Below are positions 1 through 5,934 of a stretch of DNA of 10,770 nt, in pieces (positions within the stretch are counted from its first letter, which is position 1; every line of letters begins with the position of its first letter). The notes under the pieces are model-generated. The model was given only the letters and a program-made list of their open reading frames with translations. It was not told the DNA's origin and did no database searches. The position numbers were made by a program, and so were the translations under genes. Origin of the DNA: CAKTOF01 sp964544345 (GTDB taxonomy: Bacteria > Bacillota > Clostridia > Oscillospirales > Oscillospiraceae); the NCBI GenBank assembly GCA_964544345.1, contig CAZJBT010000073.1:1-10770 (forward strand), given 5' to 3'.

Positions 1-53
1 CGTCGACCTCCAGCGTGACAGGCTGGCGTGCTAACCGACTGCACCACCGGGCC
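1..53 (-). tRNA. tRNA-Asp(GTC), 3' end cut by window edge
   Basis: Read on the minus strand the 5' acceptor half GGCCCGG begins at 53. It is followed by a D-arm (GTGC/GCAC), an anticodon stem CCAGC/GCTGG and the loop CTGTCAC, which places anticodon GTC at 19-17 (Asp). The variable region AGGTC and the first bases of the T-stem are present. The rest of the T-arm, the 3' acceptor strand and any CCA lie beyond the left edge. It starts 5 bases after the tRNA-Val CCA and is probably processed from the same transcript. Confidence 0.93.
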
Positions 54-58
54 AATTT

Positions 59-134
59 TGGTGGGAGCAACCGGGCTCGAACCGATGACCCCATGCTTGT
101 AAGGCATGTGCTCTCCCAGCTGAGCTATGCTCCC
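59..134 (-). tRNA. tRNA-Val(TAC) with encoded CCA
   Basis: The complete cloverleaf can be read on the minus strand. It has a 7-bp acceptor GGGAGCA/TGCTCCC, D-stem GCTC/GAGC, anticodon stem CATGC/GCATG, loop CTTACAA with anticodon TAC (101-99), a 5-base variable region, T-stem ATCGG/CCGGT with the TTCGAGC loop, and discriminator A. The tRNA body is 73 bases (134-62), and CCA is encoded at 61-59. It is the first gene of a Val-Asp tRNA transcription unit that continues off the left edge. Confidence 0.97.
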
Positions 135-166
135 GAACATCGCGCTGACTTGCAGCGACGTTGGTT

Positions 167-195
167 ATTATAATGGCAAGGGGGCAATTTGTCAA
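167..195 (-). promoter_or_regulatory. Perfect-consensus sigma-A promoter for the tRNA unit
   Basis: On the minus strand TTGACA (195-190) and TATAAT (172-167) are separated by exactly 17 bases. Both hexamers match the sigma-70/sigma-A consensus 6 of 6. The start point should lie near 160, giving a leader of about 25 bases before the mature tRNA-Val 5' end at 134. Such strong promoters are expected for stable RNA genes. Confidence 0.93.
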
Positions 196-214
196 GCGTC
201 AAAACGGAAGTTTT

Positions 215-1099
215 TTATTTTTCGAGAGAATCGATCAACGCGCGGATCTCATCCGGCGAAAATGTGTAGTCCGCATCGCAGAACCGGCACTCGACATGCG
301 CGCTTTCGCCGCTGTCCGCCATCTCAGTCAGCTCATTCAAGCCCAGGCTGAGCAGCGTGGACTCCACCCGCTCGCGTGTGCAGTAACAACGGTACTCCAC
401 CGGCGTCCGCTCCAGGATCTCTAATTCAAACTCCGGCAGGACGCTGTGCAGCAGCGCCTCGGCATCCGCGCCGCCATCGAGCAGTGATGTGACCGCGCCC
501 GCGGCTCTGACGCTCTGCTCCACACGGTCGATCACCTCGTCCGGCGCGCCGGGCAGGAGCTGGATCAGGTAGCCGCCCGCCGCGCGAACTGACTGGTCGG
601 TATCCACGAGCACGCCGAGCGCGCACGCGGTCGGCGTCTGCTCAGACTGCGCGAAATACGCTGTCACATCCTCAGCGATCTCGCCGGAGACAAGCGCCAC
701 ACTGCCGACATATGGCTCTTTCAGGTTCAGATCGCGGATAACCGTCAGCATGCCGTCGGTACCCACCGCTGCGCCGACATCCAGCTTACCGCGGTATTTT
801 TCCATCAGCGAGACCTGCGGGTGCTGGACATAGCCGCGCACGTTGCCGGTGCTGTCAGACGTGGCGAGCAGCGTGCCGAGCGGCCCGCCGCCCTTGACCT
901 GCAGCGTCAGCGATCCATCCTCTACCTTTTGCAGATTCCCCATGATCGAGCATGCTGTCAGCACGCGGCCGAGTGCGGCGGTCGCCGTCGGCAGCGTCTT
1001 GTGGATCTGCCGCGCGCGCCTCACGATGCCGCACGAGGTGATGGCAGACGCTTTCAAAAATCCGTCCGAGCTAATGGCGCGGACGATCTGGTCGGTCAT
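215..1099 (-). CDS. hslO: Hsp33, redox-regulated molecular chaperone
   Basis: The product is a 294-residue cytosolic protein of normal Hsp33 length. In the family, oxidation of a C-terminal zinc centre and partial unfolding turn it into an ATP-independent holdase that protects proteins during oxidative stress. The zinc site is intact: CYC (C238, C240) and CRFC (C271, C274) fit the CxC...CxxC pattern, followed by the typical aromatic DYTF. The N-terminal domain starts MTDQIVRAIS and contains GNVRGY and GMLTVIRDL stretches usual in the family. ATG at 1099 is chosen because it follows an AAGGAG site (1115-1110) and begins the conserved N-terminus; the open frame extending further upstream overlaps the methyltransferase gene and is not credible. 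It is the last gene of the operon, 7 bases after the methyltransferase stop. I see no hairpin terminator between its stop and the tRNA promoter. Confidence 0.96.
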   Translation of the reverse strand: MTDQIVRAISSDGFLKASAITSCGIVRRARQIHKTLPTATAALGRVLTACSIMGNLQKVEDGSLTLQVKGGGPLGTLLATSDSTGNVRGYVQHPQVSLMEKYRGKLDVGAAVGTDGMLTVIRDLNLKEPYVGSVALVSGEIAEDVTAYFAQSEQTPTACALGVLVDTDQSVRAAGGYLIQLLPGAPDEVIDRVEQSVRAAGAVTSLLDGGADAEALLHSVLPEFELEILERTPVEYRCYCTRERVESTLLSLGLNELTEMADSGESAHVECRFCDADYTFSPDEIRALIDSLEK

Positions 1100-1106
1100 A
1101 GCTTGC

Positions 1107-1850
1107 TTACTCCTTTTTCGCAGAAAAATAGATGCGCTGCTCCTCCGGCTCCGGCGCGTCCAGCCGGCCGTCGCCGTATACCTTGATGTGGGTGAAGCCC
1201 GCTTCGTGCAGAAAGCCCGTGAGCTGGCCGATCGAATAGGCGTACTCCCGATGCTCCTCCTGCGAACGCAGCCACACCTCGCCGAAGCGCTGGAAAATAT
1301 CCATCCCATAGTCAAGCGTGTTCGCCGCCTCGTCAAACGAGGCGCGCCAGACGCAGTATACATCGTCGTCCTCGTCGAGGAATATCTGGTCGTCGAGCGA
1401 GCGCAGCTTGTGCGCGCTGTTGACGTCAAAGGTGAAGATGCCGCCGAGCCGAAGCGCCTTGTAGACGCGGCGGATCGCACTCTCGCAGTCTTTCGGATCG
1501 GTGAGATAGTTCAGGCTGTCGAGCGAACAGACGACCCAGTCGACCGGATTCGGGAGTCTGAGCTTCTGCATGGACTGCATGACGAAAAACGGCCGGTTGC
1601 CCGGGAGCTCCTGCGCCTTGTCGTAGGCGACCGATAGCATCTCCTGCGACGCATCGGCGCCGAGAACTGCATAGCCGCGCGCCGCCAGGCGCACGGCCAG
1701 CGAGCCGGTGCCGCAGGCGAGATCAAGCACGTCATGCGGCGCACGTTCTTCACGGCGCACGATCGACTCATAGAACGCAAGCATCGCGTCGTAGTCGACG
1801 TCGTTGGTCAGCCGGTCGTAAGAAGCGGCCAGCGATTCGTAGGCGCTCAT
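1107..1850 (-). CDS. Class I SAM-dependent methyltransferase, YqeM-like
   Basis: This is a 247-residue cytosolic Rossmann-fold methyltransferase. Motif I reads VLDLACGTGS at residues 41-50, followed by the acidic strand-2 end ADASQEML near 65-72, CSLDSLNYL after strand 4, and LRLGGIFTFDVNS for the strand-5 region. The N-terminal start, with YDRL close to the beginning, and the C-terminal half resemble Bacillus YqeM-type proteins; the substrate of that group is not established, so none is given here. ATG at 1850 follows an AGGAGG site (1866-1861, 10-base spacing). The gene overlaps the upstream TrpR-like gene by 4 bases (ATGA), which suggests coupled translation, and its stop lies within the ribosome-binding region of hslO. 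The operon context suggests co-expression with Hsp33, but a functional link is inference. Confidence 0.9.
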   Translation of the reverse strand: MSAYESLAASYDRLTNDVDYDAMLAFYESIVRREERAPHDVLDLACGTGSLAVRLAARGYAVLGADASQEMLSVAYDKAQELPGNRPFFVMQSMQKLRLPNPVDWVVCSLDSLNYLTDPKDCESAIRRVYKALRLGGIFTFDVNSAHKLRSLDDQIFLDEDDDVYCVWRASFDEAANTLDYGMDIFQRFGEVWLRSQEEHREYAYSIGQLTGFLHEAGFTHIKVYGDGRLDAPEPEEQRIYFSAKKE

Positions 1851-2155
1851 TCCCCGGCTTCCTCCTGTTCGTCGAGCCGCCGGAACACAGCACGATAGCT
1901 GTCATTTCCATAATTCAGGCTGCGGTTGACACGGCTGATGGTCGCGCTCGACGCGCCCGTCTTCTCGAGAATATCGTTATAGATCATACCCTGGCTGAGC
2001 AGATGTGCCACTTCAAAGCGCTGCTCCATGGCCTTCAGCTCGGAAACCGTGCAGAGATCCTGGAAGAAGCGATAGCACTCCTCCGTGTCACGCAGCATCA
2101 GGATGGCGCGATACAGATCGTTATCCGGATCAGATCGCTTGTTCTTGTTGTTCAT
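1847..2155 (-). CDS. yerC: YerC/YecD-family TrpR-like DNA-binding protein
   Basis: The product is a small protein of 102 residues related to the Trp repressor fold. The segment with DLCTVSELKAMEQRF (34-48) and a helix-turn-helix around 57-80 (QGMIYNDILEKTG, then SATISRVNRSL) matches the YerC/YecD family found in Firmicutes. It is presumably a transcription factor, but neither its ligand nor its targets can be read from sequence; tryptophan binding should not be assumed. The start at 2155 is preferred over an upstream ATG at 2203 because an AGGAGG site (2168-2163) lies 7 bases before it, and the longer form would overlap the predicted promoter. It is the first gene of a three-gene operon and its stop overlaps the methyltransferase start. 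Autoregulation is plausible because it is promoter-proximal. Confidence 0.92.
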   Translation of the reverse strand: MNNKNKRSDPDNDLYRAILMLRDTEECYRFFQDLCTVSELKAMEQRFEVAHLLSQGMIYNDILEKTGASSATISRVNRSLNYGNDSYRAVFRRLDEQEEAGE

Positions 2156-2193
2156 TACGCTGCCTCCTGTCGCTTTCGTAAACATTACAATTG

Positions 2194-2222
2194 ATTTTAA
2201 CAAATTAAACTGTGGAAGTAAA
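2194..2222 (-). promoter_or_regulatory. Predicted promoter of the yerC-methyltransferase-hslO operon
   Basis: The minus strand carries TTTACT (2222-2217, 4 of 6 to the -35 consensus), a 17-base spacer and TAAAAT (2199-2194, 5 of 6). The start point would be near 2187, leaving a leader of about 30 bases. A short inverted repeat TTTAA-4-TTAAA (2196-2209) overlaps the -10 and spacer and could be an operator, though the DNA is AT-rich and the arms are only 5 bases. Confidence 0.7.
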
Positions 2223-2253
2223 GACTCCTGGCGAAATTTTTGCGCCGCGGACG

Positions 2254-2282
2254 TTGCAGTTTGCGGGATCGTCCGCTATAAT
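2254..2282 (+). promoter_or_regulatory. Predicted purA promoter
   Basis: TTGCAG (2254-2259, 4 of 6) and TATAAT (2277-2282, 6 of 6) are separated by 17 bases. The start point should be near 2289, giving a leader of about 72 bases to the purA ATG. The promoter is divergent from that of the yerC operon, with the two -35 boxes about 31 bases apart. A 4-base inverted repeat GCGG-6-CCGC (2263-2276) sits inside the spacer; it could be an operator or chance in GC-rich DNA. Confidence 0.85.
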
Positions 2283-2305
2283 AGTCTCGTATGCATAGAT
2301 GGAAC

Positions 2306-2344
2306 GCGGGATAGGGCAAAGCCTCGCCGCTTGCAAAACCCCGC
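2306..2344 (+). promoter_or_regulatory. Foldable purA leader segment
   Basis: In the purA leader GCGGG (2306-2310) can pair with CCCGC (2340-2344). Inside, GCAAAGC (2316-2322) pairs with GCTTGC (2329-2334) around a 6-base loop, with one bulged A. The structure ends 3 bases before the AGGAGG site (2348-2353), so it could influence initiation. It has no T-run and does not look like a purine riboswitch. A regulatory role is only a possibility. Confidence 0.35.
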
Positions 2345-2360
2345 ATCAGGAGGAGATTCT

Positions 2361-3635
2361 ATGGTTACAGCGATCGTCGGCGCCAACTGGGGCGACGAAG
2401 GCAAGGGAAAAATCACCGACATGCTGGCCGCGGATTCCGACGTGGTCGTCCGCTTCCAGGGCGGCGCCAACGCCGGGCACACCATTATCAACGGCTACGG
2501 GAAATTCGCGCTGCATCTGCTGCCGTCGGGTGTGTTCTATCCGCACATCACCAATATCATCGGCAATGGCGTCGCATTTGATCCGAGCGCGTTTCTGTCC
2601 GAGCTGCAGGGGCTGCTGAACGGCGGCGTGCCGATGCCGCACATTCTGATTTCTGACCGTGCACAGCTCCTGATGCCCTACCACGTGCTGCAGGACACCT
2701 ACGAGGAAGAGCGCCTGGCCGGCGCGGCCTACGGCTCGACCCGCTCGGGCATTGCGCCGTTCTATTCCGACAAGTATGCCAAGATCGGCATTCAGCTCTG
2801 CGAGCTGTTTGACGAGGAGACGCTGGCCGCCCGCGTGGACAAGGTCTGCACGCTCAAAAACGTGCTCTTTGAGCATCTCTACCACAAGCCGCTGCTCCAG
2901 CCGGACAAGCTGCTTGCGCAGCTCCATGCATGGCGCGACCAGCTCCGGCCGTACATCGCCGACACGCACGCGTTTCTGACCGAGGCGCTCAAGGGCGGCA
3001 AGAAAGTCCTGCTCGAGGGTCAGCTCGGCTCGATGCGCGACCCGGATTTCGGCATCTACCCGTTCACCACCTCGTCGCACACGCTCGCAGGCTTCGGCTG
3101 CGTTGGCGCGGGCGTCGCGCCCAGCCAGATCCGATCCGTCACCGCCGTCACCAAGGCGTACTCGAGCGCCGTCGGCGCAGGCGCGTTCCCATGCCGCCTG
3201 TCCGGGGATGAGGCCGAGGAGCTGCGCCGCCGCGGCGGCGACTCCGGCGAGTACGGCGCAAAGACAGGCCGGCCACGCGACGTGGGCTGGTACGACTGCG
3301 TTGCCTCGCGCTACGGCTGCGCGATCCAGGGCGCGACCGAAGTCGCGCTGACCTGTCTTGATGTGCTTGGGTATCTTGACGAGATCAAGGTCTGCACCGC
3401 CTATGAGCTGGACGGTGAGCTGACGACCGATTTTCCCGTCACGCCGAAGCTCAACCACGTCAAACCGGTCTATACCACGCTGCCAGGCTGGAACTGCGAC
3501 CTGCGCGGCGTCACCGATTGGAACTCCCTGCCGAAAGAGGCGCAGGATTACGTTCTGTTCCTCGAGCAGCAGCTCGGCGTGCCGATCAAAACCGTCTCCA
3601 CCGGCCCGAAACGCGAGGAGATCATCCACAGATAA
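2361..3635 (+). CDS. purA: Adenylosuccinate synthetase
   Basis: PurA joins IMP and aspartate using GTP to form adenylosuccinate, the first step from IMP to AMP. The 424-residue product has the expected length. It shows the P-loop region GANWGDEGKGK (7-17) with catalytic Asp12, GGANAGHTI (34-42) with catalytic His40, IGNGVAFDP, the GSTRSGIAPFYSDK segment (125-138) corresponding to GTT-x-x-GIGPxYxDK, TGRPRDVGW (302-310) and STGPKREEII near the C-terminus. Several motifs differ from E. coli PurA: EGQLGSMRDPDFGIYP (219-234) replaces EGAQGTLLDIDHGTYP. This resembles the form I recall from Oscillospiraceae-type Clostridia, so activity is expected. ATG at 2361 is fixed by an AGGAGG site 7 bases upstream and by the conserved MVTAIVGANWGDEGKGK start. 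The gene appears monocistronic, with its own promoter, and converges on ftsZ. Confidence 0.97.
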   Translation: MVTAIVGANWGDEGKGKITDMLAADSDVVVRFQGGANAGHTIINGYGKFALHLLPSGVFYPHITNIIGNGVAFDPSAFLSELQGLLNGGVPMPHILISDRAQLLMPYHVLQDTYEEERLAGAAYGSTRSGIAPFYSDKYAKIGIQLCELFDEETLAARVDKVCTLKNVLFEHLYHKPLLQPDKLLAQLHAWRDQLRPYIADTHAFLTEALKGGKKVLLEGQLGSMRDPDFGIYPFTTSSHTLAGFGCVGAGVAPSQIRSVTAVTKAYSSAVGAGAFPCRLSGDEAEELRRRGGDSGEYGAKTGRPRDVGWYDCVASRYGCAIQGATEVALTCLDVLGYLDEIKVCTAYELDGELTTDFPVTPKLNHVKPVYTTLPGWNCDLRGVTDWNSLPKEAQDYVLFLEQQLGVPIKTVSTGPKREEIIHR

Positions 3636-3693
3636 CACAGAGCCGCCTCCGCATTGTGAACTGCCCCAGAATATACGGACAGCACAAAAGAGC

Positions 3694-3712
3694 CCCTGGT
3701 AGGGAAATATTT
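3694..3712 (+). terminator. Weak hairpin plus T-rich stretch after purA
   Basis: CCCT (3694-3697) and AGGG (3701-3704) can form a 4-bp stem with a 3-base loop, followed by an AT-rich run containing TTTTT. The stem is short, so this would be at best a weak first stop for purA; the stronger hairpin lies near 3881. Confidence 0.2.
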
Positions 3713-3722
3713 TTAGTTTTAA

Positions 3723-3839
3723 GCGGAGTGGCGCAGTGTTGGCGGCGATGTGATCCGGATCGGCTATGCCTGGCTCTCCCCTTCCGCCGACGGCGAAGGA
3801 CAGATCGACATCGTTTATGCGATCGATCTGATCCCCTGA
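3723..3839 (+). pseudogene. Possible 3' remnant of an unidentified gene
   Basis: A stretch of 38 sense codons runs from just after a TAA (3720-3722) to TGA (3837-3839). It encodes a protein-like sequence including GGDVIRIGYAWLSPSADG and a tail ending YAIDLIP. Its codons strongly favour G or C at the third position, as in neighbouring genes. There is no ATG in frame, and the GTG at 3750 lacks a ribosome-binding site. The DNA just upstream (about 3680-3722) is AT-rich and unlike coding sequence. I read it as the surviving end of a gene that lost its 5' part, but chance coding potential in GC-rich DNA cannot be excluded. I do not recognise the family. The rest of the 3636-3921 gap holds only the terminators described separately. 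Confidence 0.35.
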
Positions 3840-3874
3840 CCGCATCAGGCGGCAGCCCGGCAAAAGCAAGCAGG

Positions 3875-3923
3875 AAAAAAGCCGGCATACAGCAAACTTG
3901 CTGTATGCCGGCCTCGATTTTTT
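3875..3923. terminator. Bidirectional terminator between convergent purA and ftsZ
   Basis: GCCGGCATACAGC (3881-3893) and GCTGTATGCCGGC (3900-3912) form a perfect 13-bp GC-rich stem with a 6-base loop, extendable by two A-T pairs. On the plus strand it is followed by CTCGATTTTTTATT, suitable to end purA. On the minus strand it is followed by TTTTTTCC (3880-3873), suitable to end ftsZ. The ftsZ stop codon lies about 10 bases from the stem, inside the plus-strand T-run. Confidence 0.93.
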
Positions 3924-4992
3924 ATTTGCGGTTGAAGATATCGAGGATATCCTTGTCCCAGTCGGGGTTATCGTCAGCGGGAGCAGCAGCGGCCTTGTCC
4001 GCCGCTGCGGTGAACGCGCCGGTCTTCTTCGGTTCGCCGGTCTGGTCGAAGCCGGTGGCGATCACGGTGACGCGCATCAGATCCTCATACTCCTCATTGA
4101 ACGCAGCGCCGAAGATAATATTCGCCTCGGGGTTGGCGGCCTCCATAACGATGTTGGCCGCGCACTCGACATCCTCGAGTCCAAGCTCGGGCGAGCCGGT
4201 GATGTTGATGAGGACGCCCGTCGCGCCGTTGATCGACGTCTCGAGCAGCGGGCTGGCGACCGCGGTCATAGCAGCCTGCTCGGCCTTGTCGCGGCCAGAT
4301 GCGGTGCCGACGCCCATGTGAGCGCGGCCGGCGTTGCGCATGATCGCGGAGACGTCGGCAAAATCGAGATTGATGATAACCTTGTCCGAGAAGCCGACCA
4401 GCTCGGAGATCGACTGCACGGCCTGCTTCAGCACGTCGTCGGCAATCGAGAACGCGTTGGCAAATGTGATCTTCTGATCGGTGGCATATTTCAGGCGGTC
4501 GTTCGGGATAATGATGAGCGAGTCCACCTTCTCCGAGAGGGAGGCGATGCCGCTCTCAGCCTGCTTCATACGGTTGGCGCCCTCGAATTTGAAAGGCTTT
4601 GTGACAACGCCGACGGTCAGGACGCCCGCCTCATGTGCGAGGTCTGCAATGATCGGCGCAGCGCCAGTGCCGGTGCCGCCGCCCATGCCGGCAGTGATGA
4701 ACACCATATCGGCGCCCTCGATCACCTTGGCGATCGCAGCGCGGCTCTCCTCCGCTGACTTGCGGCCGATCTCAGGCTTGGAGCCGGCGCCCATGCCGCC
4801 GGTCAGCTTCTCGCCGATCTGGATCTTGTTTTCACACTGGGACTTGTTGAGATCCTGTCTGTCTGTATTGATAACAACGAATTCCACGCCGCCAATTCCG
4901 CTGGATATCATGCGATTGACCACATTGTTGCCGGCGCCGCCCACGCCGATGACCTTAATATTTACGACCTTATCCGTATATGTCTCGGACAT
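3922..4992 (-). CDS. ftsZ: Cell division protein FtsZ
   Basis: FtsZ is the tubulin-like GTPase that assembles the cytokinetic ring at mid-cell. The 356-residue product shows IGVGGAGNN (15-23), the tubulin signature GGGTGTG (104-110), NDRL (164-167) and the T7 synergy loop NLDFADV (208-214) with Asp210 and Asp213 at the catalytic positions. The globular domain ends near 317 (VIATGFD at 310-316); a short Ala- and Asp-rich linker follows, then a C-terminal peptide, DWDKDILDIFNRK, expected to bind membrane anchors. The linker is only about 25 residues. ATG at 4992 follows AGGAGG (5005-5000) with 7-base spacing. The gene ends the dcw cluster, but a 146-base gap with its own promoter separates it from ftsQ. 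No ftsA lies upstream, so the ring is probably anchored by SepF or by an FtsA encoded elsewhere (inference). Confidence 0.98.
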   Translation of the reverse strand: MSETYTDKVVNIKVIGVGGAGNNVVNRMISSGIGGVEFVVINTDRQDLNKSQCENKIQIGEKLTGGMGAGSKPEIGRKSAEESRAAIAKVIEGADMVFITAGMGGGTGTGAAPIIADLAHEAGVLTVGVVTKPFKFEGANRMKQAESGIASLSEKVDSLIIIPNDRLKYATDQKITFANAFSIADDVLKQAVQSISELVGFSDKVIINLDFADVSAIMRNAGRAHMGVGTASGRDKAEQAAMTAVASPLLETSINGATGVLINITGSPELGLEDVECAANIVMEAANPEANIIFGAAFNEEYEDLMRVTVIATGFDQTGEPKKTGAFTAAADKAAAAPADDNPDWDKDILDIFNRK

Positions 4993-5070
4993 TTTGCTTC
5001 CTCCTGTGTATCTTATAGTCAGACGCGGCCAGCGGCCGGTATCCGTACCTTCTTACTGTAATACTATTTT

Positions 5071-5099
5071 ATTCTATCGCTAAATCCGCACGGGGTCAA
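5071..5099 (-). promoter_or_regulatory. Predicted ftsZ promoter
   Basis: On the minus strand TTGACC (5099-5094, 5 of 6) and TAGAAT (5076-5071, 5 of 6) are 17 bases apart, in an AT-rich segment between ftsQ and ftsZ. The start point near 5064 gives a leader of about 70 bases. The leader contains a small hairpin CGGCC-3-GGCCG (5026-5038) ahead of the ribosome-binding site. The promoter would let FtsZ be made independently of the upstream wall genes. Confidence 0.87.
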
Positions 5100-5138
5100 T
5101 AGAAATTCGGCAATTTTCCTCCGCCGCGTTCCAGTTTT

Positions 5139-5909
5139 TCACCAGGGCAGGAACCGTGCGACCTTCTCTGTCTCCAGCGTCAGATCGATCTGGCCGCCGG
5201 CTGTCGGGTCGCGCTCGGCCAGCTCCACCAGGATCTGTTCGAGATAACTGAATTTATACGCCAGGTCGTCCGTACCGCCCAAGTCGATCTCGTACTGCTC
5301 GCCGTACATCAGCTTGATCGCATAGTTCTTCTCAAAATCGATCGAGACGATCTGATCTGCCACGGTACTGCCGGCCAACGCGCTGAGCACGGCGCTCACG
5401 ATCTCCGCCGTAGCGCTCTCGCCCTCGCCGGGCGTCAGCACCGCGCCCGCCTGCGGCTCGGCAGCCGTGATGCCGGTCAGGCGCGGATATTGTTCCGCGG
5501 CTGTCTCATCCGCCTGCTCGAGCAGGCGGCCGTCCGGCGCGATCAGCCACTGCCCGCCATAGGCATCCGACACCACCGCTGCGGCGCTGCACTCGACTAC
5601 CTCGATGCTCACGCTGTTCGGCAGCGCGCGGCGGACACGTGCCTCGGTCACATAAGGCAGCTTCGCGAGGAGCTGCGCCGACGCCGTCGACCGGTTGACC
5701 ATCAGAAGATTCGAGCCGGTTTCTATGCCGGACGCCGCGATGATCTCCTCCGCACTATAGCGGATGTTGCCCGTTACCGTGATGTCGCTGACCTTGAAGA
5801 ATATTGCGATGCACAGCACAACTGCGGCCACGACTGCCGCCATGGTAAGCAGCCGCGGCCAAAAGCCGGCGCTGCGCTTCTTCTTTTTTCTTTGGTTCTT
5901 TACCGCCAT
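5139..5909 (-). CDS. ftsQ: Cell division protein FtsQ/DivIB
   Basis: The product is a 256-residue bitopic division protein. In the family it joins FtsL and DivIC/FtsB to form the complex that controls septal wall synthesis by the FtsW-class II PBP pair. A basic cytoplasmic tail (RKKKKR at 7-12) precedes one hydrophobic segment (about 20-38, LLTMAAVVAAVVLCIAIFF). The POTRA domain then begins at about 42 with ITVTGNIRYSAEEIIAASGI, and the beta domain includes LLAKLPYVTEARVRRALPNSVSIEV-type features shared by DivIB proteins. ATG at 5909 is chosen over an in-frame ATG at 5990 because a GGAGG site (5919-5915) lies 5 bases upstream, and the longer form would overlap the end of murA and add no recognisable sequence. 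It lies 25 bases downstream of murA. Confidence 0.92.
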   Translation of the reverse strand: MAVKNQRKKKKRSAGFWPRLLTMAAVVAAVVLCIAIFFKVSDITVTGNIRYSAEEIIAASGIETGSNLLMVNRSTASAQLLAKLPYVTEARVRRALPNSVSIEVVECSAAAVVSDAYGGQWLIAPDGRLLEQADETAAEQYPRLTGITAAEPQAGAVLTPGEGESATAEIVSAVLSALAGSTVADQIVSIDFEKNYAIKLMYGEQYEIDLGGTDDLAYKFSYLEQILVELAERDPTAGGQIDLTLETEKVARFLPW

Positions 5910-5934
5910 GCTGTCCTCCGTACCCGGTTGTACT

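Noticed and set aside
1100..1480. Longer hslO product starting at 1480
   Set aside because: The extra residues are Arg/Ser/Thr-rich out-of-frame translation of the methyltransferase gene; the conserved Hsp33 N-terminus starts at 1099.
843..1637. Plus-strand open frame opposite hslO and the methyltransferase
   Set aside because: It spans the junction of two clear minus-strand genes and shows no motif; judged a shadow.
2346..3869. Long minus-strand open frame opposite purA
   Set aside because: It is a shadow of high GC content: rich in Arg, Ala and Gly with no family motif, fully antisense to a clear purA.
3898..4758. Plus-strand open frame opposite ftsZ
   Set aside because: It begins inside the terminator hairpin and is antisense to ftsZ, with no domain and no ribosome-binding site.
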